Below, piece after piece: positions 1 to 5,427 of a DNA stretch of 7,123 bases; the stretch's first letter is position 1, and each line of letters begins with the position of its first letter. The position numbers and the translations under genes were made by a program. Under the pieces are notes generated by a model, which ran no database searches, was not told the origin of the DNA, and saw only the letters and a program-made list of their open reading frames with translations. Origin of the DNA: Acidobacteriota bacterium (GTDB taxonomy: Bacteria > Acidobacteriota > Thermoanaerobaculia > Thermoanaerobaculales > Sulfomarinibacteraceae); the NCBI GenBank assembly GCA_030637805.1, contig DAOWFV010000109.1, positions 1-7,123 of the forward strand. Reading direction: 5' to 3'.

Positions 1-2
1 GG

Positions 3-974
3 AAGGTCAAGGAGACAAGGGTTTTCGCGCCGGGATCGTTAGGTTTTGTTGGTTTCGAAGACGCCTACTTTTTCATTCTCCTCCGCCCGGAGGGTGCGGT
101 TTCCGAAGTGCGTGTGGAACCCCTCGAGTTTTTCGAGAACGGCTCTGAAGACAAGCCCACGCGGGTCCTTCGCATCTCGGTGGTTCCCGTTCCCGGCCAG
201 CTGCAGGGACAGCTCCTGGGAGCGCCCAAGGAGTACGACCTTCTGCAAGCGATCGACCGCGGTGTCGAGAAGACCCTCGATTTTGGGATTTTCAGTCCGA
301 TATCGCTATTTTTCCTCAAAGCGCTGCGTTGGATCTACAGTGTTGTGGGGAATTACGGCGTCGCCATCATATTGCTCACCCTGGGGATCCGTATTCTCCT
401 CTTCCCCCTCATGCACACCTCGACGGTGTCGATGCGCAAGATGCAAAAAGTGCAGCCCAAGGTGAAGGAGATCCAGGCGCGGCACAAGAAGAAGAAAAGC
501 GACCCGCAGGCGCGGGCGAAGATGAATCAGGAAATGATGGCGCTCTACAAAGAGGAGGGGGTCAACCCGATGGCGGGCTGCCTGCCGATGTTGGTGCAAC
601 TCCCCCTCCTGTGGGCCCTGTACCAGCTGTTCTTACGCGCCATCGAGCTCCGGCATGCGCCGTTCGTGCTGTGGATCACCGATCTTTCGGCGAAGGATCC
701 CTACTACGTCACACCTATTCTGATGACCGCAACGATGTGGCTGCAGCAACGCCTGGCTCCACAGGCCGGCGACCCCCAGCAACAGAAAATCATGCGCATG
801 ATGCCCTTGATTTTCGGCATCATGTTTTTGCAATTTCCCTCGGGCCTCGTCCTGTACTGGCTGGCCAATAATGTCATCACGATCATTCAGCAAGAGGTGA
901 CCCTCCATCTGGTGGGCGAGCGCCGGCTGAAGTTCTTCGGTTTCGGCAAGCAGAGGAAGGACGCTAAACGATGA
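3..974 (+). CDS. yidC: Membrane protein insertase YidC, 3' part (5' end outside window)
   Basis: YidC/Oxa1-family insertase, which inserts and folds inner-membrane proteins alone or with SecYEG. The frame is open to the left edge, so this is the C-terminal 323 residues. The first ~70 look like the end of the periplasmic P1 domain (GFVGFEDAYFF), a diderm trait. The conserved core follows: TM2 around fragment residues 100-137 with the groove arginine (GIR, codon at 390), a basic cytoplasmic loop with a KKKK run, the signature GVNPMAGCLPMLVQLP leading into TM3 (~190-215), then LWITDLSAKDPYY before TM4, and the last segments with FPSGLVLYWLANN. The tail is basic (KQRKDAKR), as expected for a cytoplasmic, ribosome-facing C terminus. 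ATG codons inside the frame (for example at 108) are internal methionines, not the start. The stop overlaps the jag start as ATGA. The identification is firm; only the N-terminal part is missing. Confidence 0.97.
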   Translation, partial: KVKETRVFAPGSLGFVGFEDAYFFILLRPEGAVSEVRVEPLEFFENGSEDKPTRVLRISVVPVPGQLQGQLLGAPKEYDLLQAIDRGVEKTLDFGIFSPISLFFLKALRWIYSVVGNYGVAIILLTLGIRILLFPLMHTSTVSMRKMQKVQPKVKEIQARHKKKKSDPQARAKMNQEMMALYKEEGVNPMAGCLPMLVQLPLLWALYQLFLRAIELRHAPFVLWITDLSAKDPYYVTPILMTATMWLQQRLAPQAGDPQQQKIMRMMPLIFGIMFLQFPSGLVLYWLANNVITIIQQEVTLHLVGERRLKFFGFGKQRKDAKR

Positions 975-1570
975 GCACCGACAGAACCTTTCGCGGCGCC
1001 ACCCTGGACGAGGCGCTGAGCACGGCATGCACGGAGCTCGGCTCGCGGCTGGAGGAGCTTCACTATGAGGTGATCGAAGGAGCGGGCCGCGAGGAGACCG
1101 TGGTCGAAGCCGAGGTCGATCCGGTAGCTGTTTTGGGACTCTTCCTCTCCGAGTCCTTTGGTGCGGGCGAGTTGGAGATCACCGCCCGCCTGCTGGAGGC
1201 TTCCGAGGCATTCGAGGGAGAGCTGGAGGGCACCGACCTGCACCTTCTCACGGCTTCTGGGGGTCGAGGCCTCGACGCCTTGCAGTACCTGTGCAATCGC
1301 GTGCTCAACCGGCGCCTCGCAGATCATCTCCCGGTGCATCTCGACAGTGATGGATTCAAGGAGCGGCGAGCGGAAAAGCTTCAAGGACGCGCCCGAGCGG
1401 CAGCCGAAGAAGCCATGCGCCGTGGGGCGCCAGTGACCCTCGAACCACTGACGCCGGCTGCCCGTCGTGAAATACACCTCGCCCTTGCCGAGGACCCTGG
1501 AGTGGAGACGGAATCCGATGGCGACGGCTTCCTCAAGCGGGTTGTCATCCGTCCTACACGGCGGCGTTGA
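971..1570 (+). CDS. jag: Jag/KhpB (EloR-type) RNA-binding protein, Jag_N-KH-R3H
   Basis: A 199-residue Jag-family protein, usually encoded directly after yidC. Residues ~1-40 fit the Jag_N domain (FRGATLDEAL...LEELHYEVIEGAG), ~47-124 a type II KH-like domain (LDALQYLCNRVLNRR at 101-115), and ~131-196 an R3H domain with its Arg-x3-His pair at R165/H169 (RREIH) and the end GFLKRVVIRP. Homologues KhpB/EloR in Gram-positive bacteria bind RNA with KhpA and influence cell elongation; whether that holds here is inference. The ATG is preceded by an AAGGA stretch at 957-961 and overlaps the yidC stop as ATGA, implying translational coupling. The linker between Jag_N and KH is short and acidic. The KH loop reads ASGG where a GKRG/GRRG-type sequence is usual, an oddity discussed under findings. 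The 3' end overlaps mnmE. Confidence 0.93.
   Translation: MSTDRTFRGATLDEALSTACTELGSRLEELHYEVIEGAGREETVVEAEVDPVAVLGLFLSESFGAGELEITARLLEASEAFEGELEGTDLHLLTASGGRGLDALQYLCNRVLNRRLADHLPVHLDSDGFKERRAEKLQGRARAAAEEAMRRGAPVTLEPLTPAARREIHLALAEDPGVETESDGDGFLKRVVIRPTRRR
1498..1507 (+). promoter_or_regulatory. Probable ribosome binding site of mnmE, inside jag
   Basis: Two purine-rich GGAG cores lie at 1499-1502 and 1504-1507. The second is 10 nt before ATG 1518, the best-supported mnmE start. The upstream ATG at 1467 has no comparable site, and the TTG at 1542 has only a weak AAGCGG. This is a visual match, not tested. Confidence 0.5.
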
Positions 1571-2870
1571 CACGATCGTCGCCCGGGCAACCCCGGCGGG
1601 ACGGGGTGCACTGGCCGTGATCCGGGTCAGCGGTCCGGAGACCGCGGCCGTGGCACAGCGGGTGTGCCCGGAAGTGGACACGGGAAGTGGGTGGCGGGCC
1701 GGCTTGGCGACCCTTCGCGGAGCGTCGGGGGAGACCCTGGAAACCGCGGTCGTGGTTGCCTTTCCGGGCCCTCGATCCTACACCGGAGAGGACATGCTCG
1801 AAGTCACTCTCCACGGCTCGCCATATCTGGTGGAAGCCGTTATCGACGCCTTTGTAGCCGCCGGCGCGCGACGGGCTGGACCCGGGGAGTTTACCCGGCG
1901 CGCGGTCGCCAATGGCAAGCTCGACCTCGTACAAGCGGAAGCCGTGCAGGATCTCATCCGAGCGGACGTTGCGTGGCAGGTACGGCTCGCGCGGGAGCAG
2001 CTTGCGGGGACGCTCTCGAGGCGATTTGCAGAGGTGCGATCGGCGCTGGTTTGTTTGCTCGCTTCCCTGGAGGCTTCGCTCGACTTCGCCGAGCGGGATG
2101 TGGTGGTGGAACCCGGAGTACTGGAGAGGCAGCACGACCGCTGTCGGGGACTGGTGGAGGAATTGCTGGCCACCGCCTCCGCCGGTGCGCGCATTCGTGA
2201 TGGCGTCCGGGTTGTGATCCTGGGTGGCCCCAACACCGGGAAATCAACGCTCTTCAACAACTTATGCGGCTCAGAGCGGGCCATCGTATCCCCTCACCCG
2301 GGAACCACCCGCGACGTTCTCGAGGCGGAGCTTGACCTCGAGGGTGTGCGGATGGTCATCCAGGATACTGCCGGGTTGCGCTCAGGTGGCGACGAGGTCG
2401 AAAAGGAGGGACGCCGGCGCGCCGTGGGGGCTGCGGCCTCCGCGGCGGTTGTGTTGCTGCTTTGGCCCACAGACGCCGGTGAGGGAGAGGAGGCTCCGGA
2501 GACGCCCTCGGGGGTGGCTGTTCTTCGGGTCCGCTCCAAAGCGGATCTTGCTGCTGGGGACCCGCTGAACGATGGTTGGTTGGCGGTCTCCTGTTACACG
2601 GGCGAAGGCTTGGAAGCGCTGCGGGAACGGCTGGTGCGATTGGTTGCGGGCGAGATCGCCGATCTCGGTGGGGAGGTGGCAATCGCAGAGCGCCACCGGA
2701 GGGCCCTCGAGCAGGCGATGACTGAGCTCGAGGCCTGTGATCTCTCGCGGCCTGAACTGGCCGCCGAGGGGGTTCGCTGGGCCCTGCGCGCCGTGCAGGA
2801 GATGACCGGCGAGGTAGATTCGGACGAGGTGCTGGATGGAGTTTTCAGCGCCTTCTGTATCGGGAAGTAG
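1518..2870 (+). CDS. mnmE: tRNA-modification GTPase MnmE (TrmE/ThdF)
   Basis: MnmE works with MnmG to build the (carboxymethyl)aminomethyl group at C5 of wobble U34 in certain tRNAs, using methylene-tetrahydrofolate and GTP hydrolysis. From ATG 1518 it has 450 residues, near the usual ~450-460. The N-terminal folate-binding domain shows DTIVARATPAGRGALAVIRVSG-like sequence from residue 18, SYTGEDMLEVTLHG (88-100) and GPGEFTRRAVANGK (121-134). The inserted G domain has P-loop GGPNTGKST (236-244) with the potassium-coordinating Asn239, TTRD (263-266), DTAG (283-286), the DEVE segment whose last Glu295 matches catalytic E282 of E. coli, and TGEG (361-364). G4 is SKAD (340-343) rather than NKxD. 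The protein ends in the hallmark FCIGK with the essential cysteine. An ATG at 1467 would give 467 residues but a 104-bp overlap with jag; TTG 1542 would give 442. mnmG follows after 2 bp. Confidence 0.96.
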   Translation: MATASSSGLSSVLHGGVDTIVARATPAGRGALAVIRVSGPETAAVAQRVCPEVDTGSGWRAGLATLRGASGETLETAVVVAFPGPRSYTGEDMLEVTLHGSPYLVEAVIDAFVAAGARRAGPGEFTRRAVANGKLDLVQAEAVQDLIRADVAWQVRLAREQLAGTLSRRFAEVRSALVCLLASLEASLDFAERDVVVEPGVLERQHDRCRGLVEELLATASAGARIRDGVRVVILGGPNTGKSTLFNNLCGSERAIVSPHPGTTRDVLEAELDLEGVRMVIQDTAGLRSGGDEVEKEGRRRAVGAAASAAVVLLLWPTDAGEGEEAPETPSGVAVLRVRSKADLAAGDPLNDGWLAVSCYTGEGLEALRERLVRLVAGEIADLGGEVAIAERHRRALEQAMTELEACDLSRPELAAEGVRWALRAVQEMTGEVDSDEVLDGVFSAFCIGK

Positions 2871-2872
2871 TC

Positions 2873-4741
2873 GTGGGTGAGCTGAAGGCAGACGTGGTGG
2901 TGGTGGGTGCGGGTCACGCGGGCTGCGAGGCCGCTGCGGCCGCAGCCCGCATGGGGTCGGCCGTGGTGCTGGTCACCCTCCACCGTGAAACGGTGGCGCA
3001 GATGCCGTGCAACCCGGCGATGGGCGGCATCGGCAAGGGACACCTGATTGCCGAGCTCGACGCCCTCGGCGGGCTCCAGGGTTGGGCTGCCGACCGTGCG
3101 GGCATCCAGTTCAAGATCCTCAACCGCTCACGCGGACCGGCGGTTTGGGGGCCTCGAGCCCAATGCGACAAGGAAATATACGGGCGCCTCATGCTGCGAT
3201 TGATGGAAGGTCTGCCGGGAGTCACGCTGGTGGAGGGGGAGGTCGAGGGACTGCTCCTCGAGGATGGCTGCATCTACGGCGTGCGGCTCGAGGGCGGCGT
3301 GCGGATCGAGGCGCCGGCGGTCATTCTGACCACCGGCACCTTCCTTGGCGGCCTCCTCCACACCGGCGAGGACCGGCGCCCGGGCGGACGGTTCGGAGAG
3401 CGCCCGAGCACGGGGTTGGGCGGCGAGCTGACCAGACTTGGGCTCGAACTCCGTCGCTTCAAAACGGGAACACCGCCGCGGCTCGCGAAAGCGAGCCTGG
3501 ACCTCGAGCGTCTCGATGTTCAAAAGGGCGACCCCGAGCCGCGACCCTTCTCATGGCGGACGCGAGCCGTACGTAATCGCTGTGTTTGCTGGGTGACGCG
3601 CACCCCCCCAGAGGTCCGGGCCATTATCCGCGAAAATCTCCACCGATCGCCTCTCTTTGCGGGTGCCATCGATGGAGTTGGACCGCGTTACTGCCCTTCC
3701 ATCGAGGACAAGGTTGTGCGCTTCCCCCACCACGAGAGCCACACAATCTTCCTCGAGCCGGAAGGTGTTAACAGCGGCAGCATCTATGTCAACGGTCTGT
3801 CGACCAGCCTACCGCAGGACGTTCAGGAACGGGTGGTGCGGACCGTGCCCGGCCTCGAGGGAGCCGCCTTTCTTCGCTACGGGTACGCGGTGGAGTATGA
3901 CGTGGTCGCGCCGCGCCAGGTCACACGGCGGCTGGAGTGCCGGGAGGTTCCGGGGCTTTACCTGGCCGGGCAACTCTTGGGCACGTCCGGGTACGAGGAG
4001 GCGGCCGCGCTCGGCCTGCTCGCCGGGATCAACGCGGTCCACGGGCTTCGCGGTGAGGAGCCGTTTGTTCCAGGCCGTGAGGATGCCTATCTGGGTGTCT
4101 TGGTAGACGACGTGTGCGGGCGGGAGCATCGTGAGCCCTACCGGATGTTTACGTCGCGGGCGGAGCACCGCTTGCTTCTGGGGGTGGACTCCGCCCGGGA
4201 ACGCCTGATGGCGGAGGGCCGGCGCCTGTCTCTGGTGCCGGAGAGGGCGTTTCACGTGGAACAGGAGCGCTGGAGAAAGCGCCGGCTCGCGCGGACGGTG
4301 CTCGAAGAGGCACGCATCAACCCCAACGCCGCCACCCGGGAGCGGGTGCGCCGAGTGGCGGGGGTCGAGCTATCCTCCCCCTCGAGTTGGGCGCAGGTGC
4401 TCAGGCGACACGACGTCGATGCTGAGAATGTTGCTGCCGCCCTTTCGGAGCTCGAGGGGCTGACCGCCGAAGACCGCAGGATTGTGGTCGGCATGCTCCG
4501 TTATGACGGGTATCTGGCCCGCCACGAGCACGAGCGTGAGCGGCTCCGCCGCATGCGGCACATCCCCATACCGGCAGACCTGGACCCGGCTTCCATTCCC
4601 GGGCTGTCGCGCGAGGTGGCGGAGGCGCTGGAGGTCGAGCAACCGCAGACCATCGCCGACGCCGAGCGTCTACCCGGCATCACCCCCGCCGCGCTGGCCA
4701 TCCTAACCGGACGAATTGCCCGCGGAGGAGGCGGGGAGTGA
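2873..4741 (+). CDS. mnmG: tRNA uridine-5-carboxymethylaminomethyl modification enzyme MnmG (GidA)
   Basis: FAD-dependent partner of MnmE in U34 modification. It has 622 residues (E. coli: 629) from a GTG start 2 bp after the mnmE stop. Visible are the dinucleotide-binding VVGAGHAGCEAA (10-21), CNPAMGGIGKGHLIAELDALGG-type motif starting at the first conserved cysteine (C46), GPAVWGPRAQCDKEIY (88-103), VILTTGTFLGG (150-160), GTPPRL (199-204), the second conserved cysteine in RYCPSIEDK (272-280), IFLEPEG (292-298), the FAD-site region GTSGYEEAAALG (370-381), YLGVLVDDV (406-414) and EPYRMFTSRAEHRLLL (421-436). The C-terminal helical domain, which contacts MnmE and tRNA, is present (GLSREV 577-582, PGITPAA 601-607). 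Several usually near-invariant positions differ (see findings), but both cysteines and the flavin motif are intact, so I expect a functional enzyme. A parS-like site is embedded at 4248-4263. Confidence 0.96.
   Translation: MGELKADVVVVGAGHAGCEAAAAAARMGSAVVLVTLHRETVAQMPCNPAMGGIGKGHLIAELDALGGLQGWAADRAGIQFKILNRSRGPAVWGPRAQCDKEIYGRLMLRLMEGLPGVTLVEGEVEGLLLEDGCIYGVRLEGGVRIEAPAVILTTGTFLGGLLHTGEDRRPGGRFGERPSTGLGGELTRLGLELRRFKTGTPPRLAKASLDLERLDVQKGDPEPRPFSWRTRAVRNRCVCWVTRTPPEVRAIIRENLHRSPLFAGAIDGVGPRYCPSIEDKVVRFPHHESHTIFLEPEGVNSGSIYVNGLSTSLPQDVQERVVRTVPGLEGAAFLRYGYAVEYDVVAPRQVTRRLECREVPGLYLAGQLLGTSGYEEAAALGLLAGINAVHGLRGEEPFVPGREDAYLGVLVDDVCGREHREPYRMFTSRAEHRLLLGVDSARERLMAEGRRLSLVPERAFHVEQERWRKRRLARTVLEEARINPNAATRERVRRVAGVELSSPSSWAQVLRRHDVDAENVAAALSELEGLTAEDRRIVVGMLRYDGYLARHEHERERLRRMRHIPIPADLDPASIPGLSREVAEALEVEQPQTIADAERLPGITPAALAILTGRIARGGGGE
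4248..4263. other. parS: Candidate parS site (ParB-binding) inside mnmG
   Basis: The sequence CGTTTCACGTGGAACA matches the bacterial chromosomal parS consensus TGTTTCACGTGAAACA at 14 of 16 positions. It is centred on CACGTG (4253-4258). The left arm GTTTCAC and right arm GTGGAAC (GTTCCAC on the other strand) are each half-sites known from parS variants, so the one internal mismatch of the palindrome lies at a tolerated T/C position. In mnmG it encodes A-F-H-V-E-Q (residues 459-464). Binding is inferred from sequence only. Confidence 0.65.
4724..4728 (+). promoter_or_regulatory. Shine-Dalgarno site of rsmG, inside mnmG
   Basis: A perfect GGAGG lies 9 nt before the GTG at 4738. It supports this GTG as the rsmG start, overlapping the mnmG stop as GTGA. 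Confidence 0.65.
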
Positions 4742-5343
4742 ATCGGGAGAGTGGGTTTGCTGAGCTTCTGGCGCCCCATGTTGGCGGCGAGGTGGCGGAC
4801 CGCCTGGTGCTCTATGCCGAGCTTCTGGAACGCTGGGCGGGGAAGCACAGTCTGGTGAGTTTTGTTGACCGGAAGGAGTTGGTCGAGCGGCACATCCTGG
4901 AAGCCCTGGCCGCCGAACCTTGTCTCGGCCGGACAGGCCGGCTCCTCGACGTCGGCAGCGGCGCCGGGTTACCCGGCGTTCCGTTGCTTGCTGCGCGGCC
5001 CGAGTGGGGGGGGGTGTTCTTGGAGCCGCGGCAGAAGCGCTGGGCCTTTCTCCGGCTGGTCATCCGCGAGCTTGGTCTCAAGGCGCGTGCCGATCGCACC
5101 CGGTATCAGGAGCTGCCGCCGGGGGAGAGCTGGGACTTGCTGACCATCCGCGCGGTCGGCGGTTACGATGAGCTTCTCCCGTGGGCGCGGGCGCGGCTGG
5201 CGCCGGGGGGTGAGGTGCTGCTTTGGACTACCGACGAAGAGGAACGGGGGTTGCGCGGGGACGCCCGCTGGCGTGTGTTAAGCTCCCCGCTGCCCGGTCT
5301 GGATCGTGGCCGGCTCATTCGTCTGCAACCATGTTTCACGTGA
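4738..5343 (+). CDS. rsmG: 16S rRNA (guanine-N7)-methyltransferase RsmG (GidB)
   Basis: RsmG uses S-adenosylmethionine to methylate N7 of the guanine in the 530 loop of 16S rRNA (G527 in E. coli); its loss gives low-level streptomycin resistance in several bacteria. The 201 residues fit the family (~205-240, slightly short). The class I methyltransferase motif I is clear (LLDVGSGAGLPGVPL, 69-83), followed by LEPRQKRWAFLR (95-106) in the place of the acidic ribose-contact strand, and TIRAVG (136-141) where the family usually has a SRA-type motif. The N-terminal helix region has WAGKHSLVSFVD and HILEAL, recognisable but altered forms of W..KiNLTsi.d and HilDSL. It starts with GTG overlapping the mnmG stop (GTGA). 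The last three codons plus the stop form most of a parS site. A run of nine G lies at 5006-5014, and the frame is intact through it. Confidence 0.93.
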   Translation: MNRESGFAELLAPHVGGEVADRLVLYAELLERWAGKHSLVSFVDRKELVERHILEALAAEPCLGRTGRLLDVGSGAGLPGVPLLAARPEWGGVFLEPRQKRWAFLRLVIRELGLKARADRTRYQELPPGESWDLLTIRAVGGYDELLPWARARLAPGGEVLLWTTDEEERGLRGDARWRVLSSPLPGLDRGRLIRLQPCFT

Positions 5344-5347
5344 AACC
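5332..5347. other. parS: parS centromere site at the 3' end of rsmG
   Basis: TGTTTCACGTGAAACC matches the parS consensus TGTTTCACGTGAAACA at 15 of 16 positions. The core GTTTCACGTGAAAC (5333-5346) is a perfect 14-bp palindrome. It covers the final Cys-Phe-Thr codons of rsmG (TGT TTC ACG) and the TGA stop, 80 bp before the parA start. ParB is known to load onto parS as a CTP-dependent clamp and spread. Its place beside parAB makes the call strong, although binding itself is inferred. Confidence 0.93.
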
Positions 5348-5368
5348 CCCCTCGTCCAGCGCCCGGAG

Positions 5369-5392
5369 ATTAACACTCAAACCGATGTTAAT
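5369..5392. repeat. Inverted repeat upstream of parA (possible operator)
   Basis: Perfect 7-bp arms ATTAACA (5369-5375) and TGTTAAT (5386-5392) are separated by 10 bp in the only intergenic gap of the window. The arrangement suits a dimeric DNA-binding protein better than a terminator, since the arms are AT-rich and no T-tract follows. It lies 35 bp before the parA start. No clear sigma70 -35/-10 pair could be assigned: TTAACA resembles a -35 and TATCAT (5401-5406) a -10, but they are 25 bp apart. Confidence 0.4.
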
Positions 5393-5416
5393 AAAAGACT
5401 TATCATGATTTCCCCC

Positions 5417-5420
5417 AGGG
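5417..5420 (+). promoter_or_regulatory. Probable ribosome binding site of parA
   Basis: AGGG lies 7 nt before the TTG at 5428. No ATG, GTG or TTG occurs in frame between the upstream stop (5392-5394) and 5428, so this modest site decides for the TTG start over the GTG codons at 5449, 5452 and 5458, which would cut into the first beta-strand. Confidence 0.5.
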
Positions 5421-5427
5421 TCTCCGA

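Noticed and set aside
329..871. Plus-strand open frame overlapping yidC in another frame
   Set aside because: The yidC frame carries all conserved motifs; the alternative frame reads as low-complexity Ala/Gly/Arg-rich sequence.
108..974. YidC starting at ATG 108
   Set aside because: The same frame is open to position 3 and encodes recognisable P1-domain sequence, so the gene begins outside the window.
1467..1517. ATG 1467 as the mnmE start
   Set aside because: It would overlap jag by 104 bp, has no good ribosome site and adds residues with no counterpart in MnmE. ATG 1518 is better supported.
887..1681. Long antisense open frame opposite jag and mnmE
   Set aside because: It is a shadow of GC-rich coding DNA on the plus strand: no recognisable domain, and the opposite strand is fully occupied by clear genes.
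1554..2135. Antisense open frame opposite mnmE
   Set aside because: Compositionally biased, no family resemblance, wholly inside mnmE.
3603..3609. C7 tract in mnmG as a frameshift site
   Set aside because: Conserved MnmG sequence continues in frame on both sides, and the tract simply encodes Thr-Pro-Pro.
3624..3632. TTATCCGCG as a DnaA box
   Set aside because: Two mismatches to TTATCCACA, single, and inside mnmG coding sequence.
5370..5406. sigma70 promoter from TTAACA and TATCAT
   Set aside because: The 25-bp spacing is too long, and no -10 lies 16-18 bp after TTAACA. Promoter activity in the gap is likely but cannot be placed.
5344..5427. Rho-independent terminator after rsmG
   Set aside because: No GC-rich hairpin followed by a T-tract. 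The dyads present are parS and the AT-rich inverted repeat.
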